A stretch of DNA of 48,611 bases, from NCBI GenBank assembly GCA_903893315.1, contig CAITLU010000065.1:1-48611 (forward strand). Reading direction: 5' to 3'. This stretch comes from an uncultured bacterium (GTDB taxonomy: Bacteria; Desulfobacterota; Binatia; UBA1149; CAITLU01). The position numbers and the translations under genes are program-made. The notes beneath the pieces are model-generated. The model was not told the origin of the DNA, searched no databases, and saw only the letters and a list, made by a program, of their open reading frames with translations. This document shows, one piece after another, positions 1-9,487 of this stretch (position 1 is the stretch's first letter; each line of letters opens with the position of its first letter).

Positions 1-1
1 C

Positions 2-61
2 AAGAAGGTGACGATCGGTGATTCGGTGACGTTCACGTACATACCGTTCATCGGCTTCTGA
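2..61 (+). CDS. 3' end of an unidentified CDS (partial)
   Basis: An open frame enters the window and ends at TGA 59-61; the visible C-terminal tail reads KKVTIGDSVTFTYIPFIGF. A strong hairpin follows 44 bases later, which fits the end of a transcription unit. The tail is rich in beta-branched residues, as at the end of a beta-barrel or OB-fold-like protein, but it is too short to assign. Function unknown. Confidence 0.4.
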   Translation, partial: KKVTIGDSVTFTYIPFIGF

Positions 62-104
62 TCCAGGGCCGGCGGGGTGCCGGCGAAAGGTGGATTGCAA
101 GCAT

Positions 105-136
105 GCGAGGCCGATCCCGAAAGGGGTCGGCCTCGC
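105..136. terminator. Bidirectional hairpin terminator candidate
   Basis: GCGAGGCCGATCCC (105-118) and GGGGTCGGCCTCGC (123-136) form a 14-bp stem, with one G-T pair, closed by a GAAA tetraloop. No T run follows on either strand. It lies between the end of the partial upstream gene (+) and the end of the VOC gene (-), so it may serve both convergent units. Confidence 0.45.
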
Positions 137-176
137 TGCATCTGGAGACTGAAGGATGCTGGGACTGCGCGGGACT

Positions 177-917
177 TTAGAAAATCAGCACTGCGCCGAT
201 GGCGGGGGGCGGATTTTCTTCAAGCAGCATTCCTTGGGGCAGCTGCACTTCGAGCCCAATAGGGCCCTCGGGGTAAGCGTCGGTCTCGATGACGTGGAGC
301 GTCAGAGGAGACCCCTCCCAAGCGAATACGGCTTCATTCTCTTGGCGCTGGACCGAGGTCGCGCAACCCGCGTCGCACCAGAGCCTCGAGGCCGCGTCGA
401 GACTTCGTACCGCCAATCTGAGGCCGAGAAGGGTTGCCGCGGGTCCCTCGCGGCCAGGCAATGTCGGTGCGAACCCAACCCACGTGTCGCTTTCAATATC
501 AGGGTCGGCTTCGGCCATCTGGATGACCAGCCCGAGAGCCTGTTTGGGATGCAGGAAGCACTCCTTCCAACTGGGGTTGGTGTCGTTGAAACCGATCACC
601 TCGTAGCCCTTATTGCACGCGTTGGCTCTGGCTGCGCGGATGTCCGGCACTTTCAATGTGACATGGTGGATGCCCGGTCCGCGGCTTCGTAAGAACCGTC
701 TCAGGAAGTTGTCTTCGTCGGGGCCGAGAGGCTCGATAAGTTCGAGAATCCCGCCGCCTTCAAAAGCCCACTGGGCACCGCGAAACTCCGGGTTGGGACC
801 GCCGCGGTGCGGTCGCGCTCCAAGGGTTCCTTCGAGTAACGGGATGGCGGCGTCGATGCTGGGCACGCCGCAGGCAATGTGATCGAGCTTTACTGTCTTT
901 GTCGTGCTGGTCGTCAT
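177..917 (-). CDS. VOC (glyoxalase/bleomycin-resistance fold) family protein
   Basis: A 246-residue protein with a complete N-terminal VOC module, like methylmalonyl-CoA epimerase and glyoxalase-like proteins. The metal-ligand pattern can be followed: His13 (LDHIACGV), Glu59 in LELIEP, and His84/His85 in GIHHVTLKV. The fourth ligand position, usually Glu, reads Gln133 (GLVIQM), so the metal site may be altered. Residues 165-246 look like a second, shorter VOC half. It stands alone, convergent with the partial gene at the window start. Enzymatic substrate unknown; a role on a CoA thioester or an aromatic ring is possible but not shown. Confidence 0.75.
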   Translation of the reverse strand: MTTSTTKTVKLDHIACGVPSIDAAIPLLEGTLGARPHRGGPNPEFRGAQWAFEGGGILELIEPLGPDEDNFLRRFLRSRGPGIHHVTLKVPDIRAARANACNKGYEVIGFNDTNPSWKECFLHPKQALGLVIQMAEADPDIESDTWVGFAPTLPGREGPAATLLGLRLAVRSLDAASRLWCDAGCATSVQRQENEAVFAWEGSPLTLHVIETDAYPEGPIGLEVQLPQGMLLEENPPPAIGAVLIF

Positions 918-1253
918 TGGCGCGGGATTGTACGCGAGCCTGCGGCGGGCTCCACTTCATCCCCCGCGTGAATCGGCAAGAAAGCGACGGAGGCTCATGT
1001 CCAGGACAATGGCTGTGGCCACCGCGAGGGCTTGCCTGCAGTTCCGCGTGACGGCAACTGTATTGCCCCGACTTGGACACCCGTGACGCCCTGCGGCGCA
1101 GGTGTCTGCGTGCCGGAACGAGGCGCGATTGCGAAGATCACGCGGCGGTCTGGCATTTGCCAGCCAGGCGCGCCTTACGTCCACGCCCGCGCGATTTCTC
1201 TGGGACTCGCTCTGTGGGTATAAGGCCCGAATCCGCAGACCGAAGGGCCGAGC
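918..1253. other. Divergent intergenic region, no gene seen
   Basis: 336 bases between the divergent VOC (-) and LLM oxidoreductase (+) genes. Open frames here are short, lack a ribosome-binding site and do not resemble known proteins. The region presumably holds both promoters, but no convincing -35/-10 pair was found. Confidence 0.4.
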
Positions 1254-2144
1254 ATGGATCGGCGCAACACCGGTCCGAGAAGCGGTTACGACTTGAGGAT
1301 CGGACTCTTCGGTATCAACTACGGCGCCTGCGCTGACATCCGCGTCGCGGCGGCTGTCGCTCGCGCGGCCGAAAGCGCCGGCTTTGACTCCATCTGGACT
1401 GGAGAGCACGTCGTTCTTCCGGATCCCCCGGTGGCGGCGTCGCCGGTCCCGGCATCGGTTCCGTTTCTCGATCCGGCCGTCGCACTCGCGGCGCTGGCCC
1501 AACATACGGAACATATCCTTCTCGGCACCGGAATCATCATACTGCCCCAGCGCAATCCGTTGGTGCTGGCGAAGGAAATGGCCAGCGTCGATGTCGTTTC
1601 CGGCGGCCGACTCCTGTTCGGTGTGGGGATCGGTTACCTCGAGCCGGAGTTCCGTGCCCTCGGAATCCCGTTCGAAGACAAGGGGGCGCGTACGATCGAC
1701 TTCCTGCGTGCCATCCGTGCGATCTGGACGGAGGAGAAGCCCGCATACGACGGCCGCTTCGTTTCTTTTTCGGGTGTCAACGCTTTCCCGCGCCCTGTCC
1801 AGAAGCCGCATCCGCCGATCGTGTTCGGCGGCCATACGCGTGCGGCGTTCGGTCGCGCGGTCGAACACGCCACGGGCTGGTACGGCTTCGCGCTCGACGT
1901 AGCGGCGACGGCGCGTTGTGTGGAAGGTCTGAAGGCGGCGAGCGCCAAGCATATTCGCGGCGCCGGTCTTTGCCGTCTGGAAATATCCGTAACGCCCATG
2001 CCGGGGTTACCAGATCTGGAAACCGTACGACGTTACGCCGATCTGGGCGTCGATCGTCTGATCCTGCTTCCTGGCGTCGCCAGTGGCGAAGAGCTTCTCG
2101 AGTTCGTCGCCGCCGCCGGGCGCACGCTGGTGGGCAGGCTCTGA
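1254..2144 (+). CDS. LLM class F420-dependent oxidoreductase
   Basis: A 296-residue luciferase-like monooxygenase-fold (TIM barrel) protein. Family features in order: RIGLFGINYG at the first strand, AAAVARAAESAGFDSIWTGEHV near residue 45, then the LGTGIIILPQRNPLVLAKE segment and GRLLFGVGIGYLEPEF. This resembles the F420-dependent Rv2161c-like branch, which transfers hydride with coenzyme F420; some relatives use FMN. The cofactor is inferred from family resemblance, and no F420 synthesis gene is in the window. ATG 1254 gives about 15 extra residues before the barrel. Only a weak purine stretch precedes it. Confidence 0.85.
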   Translation: MDRRNTGPRSGYDLRIGLFGINYGACADIRVAAAVARAAESAGFDSIWTGEHVVLPDPPVAASPVPASVPFLDPAVALAALAQHTEHILLGTGIIILPQRNPLVLAKEMASVDVVSGGRLLFGVGIGYLEPEFRALGIPFEDKGARTIDFLRAIRAIWTEEKPAYDGRFVSFSGVNAFPRPVQKPHPPIVFGGHTRAAFGRAVEHATGWYGFALDVAATARCVEGLKAASAKHIRGAGLCRLEISVTPMPGLPDLETVRRYADLGVDRLILLPGVASGEELLEFVAAAGRTLVGRL

Positions 2145-2162
2145 CGCCTCGGTAAATTTACC

Positions 2163-3605
2163 ATGTTGTTCAACTCACTCGCGTTCCTGCTCTTTTTCCC
2201 GACGGTTTGCGCGCTCTATTTCGTACTGCCCCACCGCGTCCGCTGGATGGTGCTGCTGGCGGCGAGCTTCTACTTCTACGGTTCGTGGCGGTGGAGTTAC
2301 CTGCCGCTGCTCCTTTTCACGACGCTGCTTTCCTACAGCACAGCGATCGTGATGGAGACGGCGCAGACTCCGGCGATGCGTCGCTTCTGGTTGATCGTCA
2401 GCCTGGTCGGCAATTTCAGCGTCTTGTTCACCTACAAGTACTGCAATCTGTTCAGCCAGACCGGTGAGACGATCGCGCACGCGCTCGGTCTGGCAGGGGA
2501 CTGGCCGCGTCTCAACCTGGTACTGCCGATCGGAATTTCGTTCTACACCTTTCACGCACTCAGCTATTCGATCGACGTCTACCGTCGTACGCGGTCCGCC
2601 GAGCGCCATCTGGGCCACTACGCGCTGTATGTTGCGTTCTTTCCTTTGCTGGTGGCGGGACCCATCGAGCGTTCGACGACGCTGCTGCCACAGCTCAAGA
2701 AAAGCTTCCCGTTCGAGTATCAGCGCGTCATCTCGGGTCTTCAGCTGATGGCCTGGGGGTTCTTCAAAAAACTGGTGATCGCCGACCGCATCAGCGTTTA
2801 CGTAGATCAGGTCTACACCGACCCGACAGCATTCGGAGGCCTCCAACTCACGATCGCCACGCTGCTGTTCGCCTATCAGATTTACTGCGACTTTTCGGGG
2901 TATTCAGACGTCGCCATCGGTGCCGCCGAGGTGCTTGGCTACACGTTGTTGCAGAACTTCCGCCAGCCCTACCTGGCGGATACCGTGCAGGGCTTCTGGA
3001 GGCGCTGGCACATTTCTTTGTCGACGTGGTTTCGCGATTATCTCTACTTTCCGCTCGGCGGTAACCGCGTCGCGACTGCACGTTGGTACTTCAACATCCT
3101 GGCCGTGTTCCTGCTGAGCGGTCTCTGGCACGGGGCGAACTGGACCTTCGTCGTCTGGGGCTTTCTGCACGGTTTCTATCAGGTGTTCGGTCTTGCCACC
3201 CGGGCCGTCAGGGCGCGCCTGGCCGCGTCGGTCGGTCTGACCCGTACTCCTCGCGTGCATCACGCGCTGCAAGTTGCCTGCACGTTCGTGCTGGTCGACT
3301 TCGCGTGGATATTTTTCCGCGCCGGCAGCTTTGACGATGGGCTGTATGTGGCGACACACTTCTACCGGAACTGGGACCTGCACAGTGACATCTATCTGGT
3401 GCTCGGCGCCTACGAGTTCTGGCTGGCCTTGGCCGCGATTGCCGTTCTCGAAATCGTGCAGGCCGTGCAACGCAGGGTGAGGATACGCTGGATTCTGGCC
3501 GAAAAGCCGCTGTGGATGCGCTGGTCGCTCTACTACGCAGCGGTAATGACGGTGCTGCTGCTGGGCAAGGCCGGCGGCGCCAAGTTCCTCTACTTCCAGT
3601 TCTGA
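2163..3605 (+). CDS. MBOAT family O-acyltransferase (AlgI-like)
   Basis: A 480-residue multi-pass membrane protein of the AlgI/DltB branch of membrane-bound O-acyltransferases. It begins MLFNSLAFLLFFPTV, typical of AlgI. It carries the family region around CDFSGYSDVAIG and the catalytic His323 in SGLWHGANW. Such proteins pass acyl groups, usually acetyl, across the inner membrane onto an exopolysaccharide or wall polymer. It starts 18 bases after the LLM gene and is followed 10 bases later by an SGNH-like partner. That is the usual two-gene arrangement (MBOAT plus periplasmic transferase). The acceptor polymer is unknown because no polysaccharide synthesis genes are nearby. Confidence 0.92.
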   Translation: MLFNSLAFLLFFPTVCALYFVLPHRVRWMVLLAASFYFYGSWRWSYLPLLLFTTLLSYSTAIVMETAQTPAMRRFWLIVSLVGNFSVLFTYKYCNLFSQTGETIAHALGLAGDWPRLNLVLPIGISFYTFHALSYSIDVYRRTRSAERHLGHYALYVAFFPLLVAGPIERSTTLLPQLKKSFPFEYQRVISGLQLMAWGFFKKLVIADRISVYVDQVYTDPTAFGGLQLTIATLLFAYQIYCDFSGYSDVAIGAAEVLGYTLLQNFRQPYLADTVQGFWRRWHISLSTWFRDYLYFPLGGNRVATARWYFNILAVFLLSGLWHGANWTFVVWGFLHGFYQVFGLATRAVRARLAASVGLTRTPRVHHALQVACTFVLVDFAWIFFRAGSFDDGLYVATHFYRNWDLHSDIYLVLGAYEFWLALAAIAVLEIVQAVQRRVRIRWILAEKPLWMRWSLYYAAVMTVLLLGKAGGAKFLYFQF

Positions 3606-3615
3606 GGCCAGGATC

Positions 3616-4665
3616 GTGAACGAGCATCCACACCAGATTGGAGCGTACGCCCAAGGCGCGCCCGCCGGTGCGCAGCGAAGAGATCTGCGCAAGTTCCTGG
3701 CGCGGATGTTGGCGCTGGCGGCGTTGGTCGTCGCCGGTCACGCGGTGATATTGGCGATGCCGAGCGAGAAAGGCAGCTACCTGTCGGCGGTGATCGACAA
3801 GCAGGCCCGTCTTCGTTCGCTGGCGTCGCCGAAACTGGTGTTCGTGGGTGGCTCCAACCTGTCGTTCGCGCTCGACAGTCCGCGCATCGAACACGAGATG
3901 GGCATGCCGGTGGCCAACATGGGCCTGGGAATCTACGCGGGGCTGCGCTTCATGCTCGACTCGGTCGTGTCGCGGCTGGGCCCCGGCGACCTGGTGGTGA
4001 TCAGCGCCGAGTACCAGCTGTACCGCGGTCTGTACAACGGCGAGGACGAGCTGCTGGAGGTGCTCGAAGCATTCCCCGACGGTCTGCGAACGGTGGATTG
4101 GAAGGCTCAGGCCCTGCCGTTGGCTCGCGCATTGCCGACATTCATCAAGAACAAGACCAACCGCATGCTCGCGATGTTGGTGCAAAAATCTGATCCGCGC
4201 TGCGTCTACTGTCGCAAGGCGTTCAATCAGTACGGTGATCTTGTCGCGCTTGACGGTCAGCCGGGTAAGGACGTTGCGACGATGGCGCTGTTCCGCAGCA
4301 AGTCTGAGCAGGGTCCGATCGAGGGCGATGCCATTCGTGGGTTAAGACGTTTCGTCGCTGCCGCCACCGAACGCGGCGCGCGCGTAGTCCTGATGTTTCC
4401 CGCGGTTCCGTTGCCGCTCTACGAAAAGAATCGCGAGAAGATTGAAGAAGTGTACGAGCGTGTGAAGAAGGACGTCCCGGTTCCCGTGCTTGGCAGTCCG
4501 TCTGAAAACACGATGCCGGCCCAGTACTTCTGGGACTGGGTCTATCACCTCGTACCGGCGGGCCGCGACATTCGTACCGGTGTCGTTCTCGAGCGTTTGA
4601 AGAACTATCTTGCTTCGTCGCCCTCATCAGCGGCTAGCGCGGCCGTACCACGTCGAGCTGGTTAG
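3616..4665 (+). CDS. SGNH-like membrane-anchored partner of the MBOAT protein
   Basis: A 349-residue protein starting at GTG 3616. One membrane segment lies near residues 29-50 and the rest is probably periplasmic. The SGNH/DltD-like pattern is visible: VFVGGSNLSFALDS holds the candidate nucleophile Ser80, and WDWVYHL near the C terminus holds Asp307 and His311 as the acid-base pair. By analogy with AlgJ/AlgX and DltD, it would take the acyl group delivered by the upstream MBOAT protein and place it on the polymer. The 10-base spacing supports co-expression. The exact reaction is inferred. Confidence 0.75.
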   Translation: MNEHPHQIGAYAQGAPAGAQRRDLRKFLARMLALAALVVAGHAVILAMPSEKGSYLSAVIDKQARLRSLASPKLVFVGGSNLSFALDSPRIEHEMGMPVANMGLGIYAGLRFMLDSVVSRLGPGDLVVISAEYQLYRGLYNGEDELLEVLEAFPDGLRTVDWKAQALPLARALPTFIKNKTNRMLAMLVQKSDPRCVYCRKAFNQYGDLVALDGQPGKDVATMALFRSKSEQGPIEGDAIRGLRRFVAAATERGARVVLMFPAVPLPLYEKNREKIEEVYERVKKDVPVPVLGSPSENTMPAQYFWDWVYHLVPAGRDIRTGVVLERLKNYLASSPSSAASAAVPRRAG

Positions 4666-4686
4666 GCGCCGGCGCGACCGGCACTC

Positions 4687-7600
4687 ATGCAATGTCGACA
4701 ATGCCAGTTCATCAACCTCGCAGCGGCGAAATTCTGCCAGGAGTGCGGCTCTTCGCTCGCGACTTCCTGTGCGAGTTGCGCGGCCAGACTGCCTGCCGGA
4801 GCGAGGTTCTGTGTTGCCTGCGGAGCGCCCGTGGGCGAAACCGGGCGCGAAGCGGCGCCGCGGGCTTACACTCCCAGACATCTGGCGGACAAGATACTTC
4901 GCTCCAAAGGCGCGCTGGAAGGCGAACGTAAACAAGTCACCGTGCTGTTCGCCGACGTCAAGGAATCAATGTCTTTGGCCGAGGCCGTCGATCCCGAGAC
5001 CTGGCACCGCATTCTCGACGGCTTCTTCTCGATCCTGTCCGAAGGCGTGCATCGCTTCGAAGGCACCATCAACCAGTTCACAGGCGACGGCATCATGGCG
5101 CTGTTCGGCGCGCCGATCGCACACGAAGACCACGCCCGGCGCGCGTGTTTTGCCGCGCTCCACCTGCTCGACGAACTCCACGCTTATGCCGAGAAGTTGC
5201 GCCGTGAAGAAGGACTCAACTTCTGCGTTCGCATGGGCATGAACAGCGGCGATGTGGTGGTCGGAAAGATAGGTGACGATCTGCGGATGGACTACACCGC
5301 GCAGGGACACACCGTCGGTCTGGCGGCTCGCATGGAGTCATTGGCGGCGGCCGACAAGTGCTACCTTACCGAACACACCGCTGCGCTGGTGGCCGATTAC
5401 TTCGCGCTGCGTGACATCGGAGTATTCAGCGTCAAGGGCGTCAGCGATCCGCTGCGGGTTTTCGAGCTTGAAGGGTTGGGCGCCCACCGTACTCGTCTGG
5501 ACGTTTCACGCTCGCGCGGTCTTTCGCGTTTCGTCGGCCGCGAAGCCGAACTGGCGTCGCTGGAGGAAGCGCTCGAGCGTACACGCGACGGGGTTCCGCA
5601 GGTGGTCGGGGTGGTTGCCGAGGCCGGGTCAGGCAAGAGCCGTCTGGTCTACGAGTTCGTCGAGAGGTGCAAGAGTCGTGGGCTCCGCGTCAGTACGGGA
5701 CACTGCGTTGCTCACGGCATGATGATTCCGTTCTATCCGATCCTCGAACTGTTGCGAGACTACTTCGAAATCGACGATGCAGACTCGCAGCAGCGTGCAC
5801 GCGAGAAGATCGCGGGTCGTTTGTTGCTGCTCGACGACAAACTCGTGTCGAGCCTTTCGCTTGTGTTCGAGTTTCTCGGTGTTCCGGATCCGGAGCGGCC
5901 TGCCCCGCCGATGGATCCGGAGCCGCACCGGCGGATGCTCTACGGCGCGCTGCGCCGCATTCTGGAGTGTGGGGCAGGTTCGCAGCCGGTCATCCTCGTG
6001 CTCGAGGACCTGCACTGGATCGACGGCGCGAGCGCGGCTTTTCTTGACGACATGGTCCACGTGCTGCCGCAGACCTGTTGCATGATGCTGCTCAACTACC
6101 GGCCCGAGTACCACGCAGGTTGGACAGCGCGCGATGATTTTCGCCAGATCGTGCTCGAGCCGCTCGGAGAAGAAGCGATTGCGGCGCTGCTGGGCGATCT
6201 TCTCGGACATGACGCGTCGGTCAGGCTTCTGGCCATCAATATCGAACATACCGCTGCCGGTAATCCGTTCTTCGTCGAAGAACTGGTCCACGCGCTGGTC
6301 GAGGCCGGGAGCCTGGAAGGTTCGCGAGGCGCGTACCGACTGGTGCGTCCGGTCGAGGACATCCTGCTGCCGCCGACCGTGCATGCGGTGCTGGCGGCCC
6401 GCATCGATCATCTGCCAGAACGGCAAAAGGAAGTGCTGCAGACCGCGGCGGTGATCGGAAAGCGGTTTTCGGAAGCGGTGCTGGGCCGTCTGGTGACGGT
6501 CGAGCCGATGGAACTGCACGCGGCGTTGCAGGCTCTTTGCGCGTCGGGTTTCCTGTACCAGCGCGAAGTGTATCCGCAGGCGCGCTACGCGTTTGAGCAT
6601 CCGCTCACGCAGGAGGTGGCCTACCGCACGCAGCTTGGCGACAGGCGCCGCTTGATGCACTCGGCCACTGCGCGCGTGCTGTCGGAACTCGAGCCTGACC
6701 GCTTGAAGGAAAATTCCGCGTTGCTGGCGCATCACTGGGAAGCGGCCGGAGAAATACTCGAGGCCGCACTTGCCGGACGCCGCGCCGCTGAATGGACGAG
6801 CAGCAGCGAGATTCAGGAATCGCGCCGTCACTGGCTCAAGGTGATGGATCTGATCGGTCAGCTTGCGGTTTCTCCGCAGACGCTCGAGCTTGCGATCGCG
6901 GCCGCCGAAGGAATGCTCGGAATCTGCTGGCGGCTCGGCTTGCCGCGGGAAGAAGCCGCACGGGTGTATCGGTGGGGCGAAGGGTGGGCCGAGCGCGGTG
7001 CGGACAAGGACGCGCGTGCGCGTCTGCTCGGCGCCTATGGTTCCTGGCACGGCTTCACCGGAGACATCGAGACCTCGCTGGCACTCTACGACGAGGCCTC
7101 TGGCCTGCTTGACGAAAACTCCGACTTTCGATTGCGCATGACGCTTTACAGCCGGCGCGCGTACTCGAGTCTGCTGGCGGGCAAGCTCCGGCTTGCACTG
7201 CGCCTCTCGCGAGAGGTCGTTGCTCAAATGAATGAGGGCGGGCGCGGGCACGCGATTCCGGTTGGAGAATCCATCTTTTCGGCGGGGATTACCTGTTTGC
7301 CGCTGACCTACCTTGGCAAGCTTCAGGAGGCGCGAGACATCATCGAGCGCACGTTGGCGCTGGCCCTGGAAGCCGGCGAGATGGGCACCGCCAGTACTCT
7401 GCGAGGGTTCGGTGTTACCAATGCCTGGTTCACCGGCGACGCGGCACGGGCGATGAGGCTGGCGCGTCCTCAGATGGACCACGCAGAGCGTGTTGCCGGT
7501 CCAGCGTTGCGTATCGGCGCCTATGACTCGCTCGGTATCGCTCACTTGCTCAGCGGCGCGTGGAGCGAGGCGGTCGATGCGCTGGAGACCGCGTTGGCGA

Positions 7601-8034
7601 TCGCGCGTGAGACAGGGACATTTCTTCAAGCAGAGGCTCTGGTGCTATCAAACATGGCTGAGGCCTATCGTGGAAAAGGCGAACTCGACCGTGCCGTGGC
7701 CGCGGCCGAAGAAGCGGTGACGGTCGCTCGCGCACGCCGCACCGTGATGCACGAATGTCGTGCGAGCCTGTTGCTGGGTCGCGTGTTGGTTTGTCGCAGC
7801 AGCGCCGGCGATCTGGACCGCGCCGCAGTGTCGCTTGCGGCGGCGCTGGCGATCGTTGTTCGCACCGAGGCCAAGGCCTACGAGCCCTATGTTCGCCAGG
7901 AACTGGCGATGCTGGCGCGCGCCAGCGGGAATACTCCGAAGTGGCGCGAGGAGATGCTGCGTGCAGCCTTGTTGTTCGAAGAAATCGGGGCGCCCGCTCG
8001 GGCTGCCCTGGTCAGCGCGGCGGCTGCACTGTAA
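4687..8034 (+). CDS. Zinc-ribbon / nucleotide cyclase / AAA ATPase / TPR signalling protein
   Basis: A 1115-residue multidomain protein. Residues 1-50 hold a double zinc ribbon with four CxxC pairs. Residues about 80-250 are a class III adenylate/guanylate cyclase domain with metal Asp motifs FADVK (87-91) and TGDG (132-135). Residues about 280-600 are an AAA_16-type ATPase with Walker A EAGSGKS (about 312-318) and Walker B ILVLEDLHW (about 435-444). The rest is helical TPR-like repeat. The position that normally carries the transition-state Asn (VNxAxR) reads TVGLAAR, so Asn is replaced by Gly while Arg is kept. Cyclase activity is therefore doubtful. It lies 21 bases after the SGNH gene, but a functional link is not evident. 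Confidence 0.9.
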   Translation: MQCRQCQFINLAAAKFCQECGSSLATSCASCAARLPAGARFCVACGAPVGETGREAAPRAYTPRHLADKILRSKGALEGERKQVTVLFADVKESMSLAEAVDPETWHRILDGFFSILSEGVHRFEGTINQFTGDGIMALFGAPIAHEDHARRACFAALHLLDELHAYAEKLRREEGLNFCVRMGMNSGDVVVGKIGDDLRMDYTAQGHTVGLAARMESLAAADKCYLTEHTAALVADYFALRDIGVFSVKGVSDPLRVFELEGLGAHRTRLDVSRSRGLSRFVGREAELASLEEALERTRDGVPQVVGVVAEAGSGKSRLVYEFVERCKSRGLRVSTGHCVAHGMMIPFYPILELLRDYFEIDDADSQQRAREKIAGRLLLLDDKLVSSLSLVFEFLGVPDPERPAPPMDPEPHRRMLYGALRRILECGAGSQPVILVLEDLHWIDGASAAFLDDMVHVLPQTCCMMLLNYRPEYHAGWTARDDFRQIVLEPLGEEAIAALLGDLLGHDASVRLLAINIEHTAAGNPFFVEELVHALVEAGSLEGSRGAYRLVRPVEDILLPPTVHAVLAARIDHLPERQKEVLQTAAVIGKRFSEAVLGRLVTVEPMELHAALQALCASGFLYQREVYPQARYAFEHPLTQEVAYRTQLGDRRRLMHSATARVLSELEPDRLKENSALLAHHWEAAGEILEAALAGRRAAEWTSSSEIQESRRHWLKVMDLIGQLAVSPQTLELAIAAAEGMLGICWRLGLPREEAARVYRWGEGWAERGADKDARARLLGAYGSWHGFTGDIETSLALYDEASGLLDENSDFRLRMTLYSRRAYSSLLAGKLRLALRLSREVVAQMNEGGRGHAIPVGESIFSAGITCLPLTYLGKLQEARDIIERTLALALEAGEMGTASTLRGFGVTNAWFTGDAARAMRLARPQMDHAERVAGPALRIGAYDSLGIAHLLSGAWSEAVDALETALAIARETGTFLQAEALVLSNMAEAYRGKGELDRAVAAAEEAVTVARARRTVMHECRASLLLGRVLVCRSSAGDLDRAAVSLAAALAIVVRTEAKAYEPYVRQELAMLARASGNTPKWREEMLRAALLFEEIGAPARAALVSAAAAL

Positions 8035-8079
8035 GCGCGGCGAAGTCGCGGCTGCAAAGAAAGCGGAGACACGGCGATC

Positions 8080-9414
8080 TTGTTGAACAGACTCACGCGT
8101 GAGCAGCGCCGTCGCATCTTCGGGCTCGCCCTGCCGATTATCGGTGCGATGGGCTCCCAGAATGTGATCAACCTCGTCGATACTGCGATGGTCGGCAGTC
8201 TCGGGGACAAAGCGCTGGCGGCGGTCGGCGTGAGCAGTTTCGTCAGCTTCGTGGCGGTGTCGTTCGTGATGGGCATGTCGTCCGGAGTTCAGGCGATGTG
8301 CGCGCGTTGGCGCGGTGCTGGACGCGACGACGAAGTAGCGGTTCCGCTCAACGGTGGTTTGTTGATGGCCGTGGCTATCACGCTGCCACTGTCGGCCGCG
8401 GTGATCACGGTGGTTCCGTCGCTTTTGTCGATGCTGTCGCCGGAACCAGAGGTAGTAGCCCTCGGCTCTGCGTATCTGAGGCTGCGCGTGCTCGGCATGA
8501 CTGCGGTCGGGATGAACTTTGCGTTTCGCGGATACTGGAACGCCGTCGACATGTCGCGTCTCTACATGGTGACGTTGCTGGGGATGCACGCCTCAAACAT
8601 CTTCCTGAACTGGGTGCTGATTTATGGTCACCTCGGCGCGCCGGCGCTGGGACTGTCGGGCGCCGGCCTGGCCAACGCGATTTCTACTTACCTTGGGTCG
8701 GCACTCTATTTCGCGCTGGCGTGGAAGCACGGGCGCGGAGCTGGCTTCCTTCAGCGTCTCCCGTCGCGTGAGGCGATGCGCACGATGCTGGCGATGTCGT
8801 TGCCCGCGGGCCTTCAACAGTTTCTGTTTGCGGCCGGTATGATGGCGCTGTTCGGGATTCTGTCCCGCGTCGGCACTGCCGAGGTCGCGGCTGCCAACGT
8901 GTTGTTCAACATAATGCTGGTGACGATCCTGCCTTCGATCGGTTTCGGGCTGGCGGCGGCAACTCTGGTAGGACAGGCGCTCGGAGCGCGGGAAAGACGT
9001 GAAGCGAGCCGCTGGGCCTGGCGTGTTTCGTTGGTGGCCGTGGTCGTGGTCGTGTTGATTTCGCTGCCGGGACTCGTCGCGCCCGACCTTATCCTCAAGC
9101 CCTTTCTCCGCGACGCCGGCACACGGGCTTTGGCCGTGTGGCCGCTGCGCATCGCAGCCGTTTTCGCGCCTTTCGAATCACTCGCCGCGGTGCTGATGAG
9201 CGCGCACCTCGGTGCCGGCAGCGCCCGACGTGTGCTGTTGATCTCGGTGATCTCACAGTGGGGCCTGTTCCTGCCGCTGGCCTGGCTCGTGGGGCCGGTG
9301 CTCGGACTGGGATTGGTGGCGATCTGGCTGCTGCAGGGCGTGTGCCGGATGCTGACCGTGGTGGTGTTCGCGTGGAGCTGGCGGCAAGGGCGCTGGGCGG
9401 AAGTGGCTGTGTGA
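8080..9414 (+). CDS. MATE family efflux transporter
   Basis: A 444-residue inner-membrane protein with about 12 hydrophobic segments in two similar halves. The N-terminal part reads LALPIIGAMGSQNVINLVDTAM, the usual MATE start with a conserved P and a VDTAMVG-like element. MATE proteins export cationic drugs or metabolites using Na+ or H+ gradients. The start is TTG 8080 (a second TTG follows directly), with GGAG 12 bases upstream. ATG codons further in would remove the first helix. It follows the cyclase-AAA gene by 45 bases. Substrate unknown. Confidence 0.88.
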   Translation: MLNRLTREQRRRIFGLALPIIGAMGSQNVINLVDTAMVGSLGDKALAAVGVSSFVSFVAVSFVMGMSSGVQAMCARWRGAGRDDEVAVPLNGGLLMAVAITLPLSAAVITVVPSLLSMLSPEPEVVALGSAYLRLRVLGMTAVGMNFAFRGYWNAVDMSRLYMVTLLGMHASNIFLNWVLIYGHLGAPALGLSGAGLANAISTYLGSALYFALAWKHGRGAGFLQRLPSREAMRTMLAMSLPAGLQQFLFAAGMMALFGILSRVGTAEVAAANVLFNIMLVTILPSIGFGLAAATLVGQALGARERREASRWAWRVSLVAVVVVVLISLPGLVAPDLILKPFLRDAGTRALAVWPLRIAAVFAPFESLAAVLMSAHLGAGSARRVLLISVISQWGLFLPLAWLVGPVLGLGLVAIWLLQGVCRMLTVVVFAWSWRQGRWAEVAV

Positions 9415-9487
9415 GCAGGCGGTCGGCAGCATGCCCGCGGCGGCGGTCGCACTGGCAGTCGCGCTCGGTCTCGCCTAGGTTTTTTCG

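Noticed and set aside
5629-7629. A 666-residue minus-strand frame opposite the cyclase-AAA gene.
   Set aside because: Antisense shadow of a high-GC gene; basic, Arg/His-rich and without any domain.
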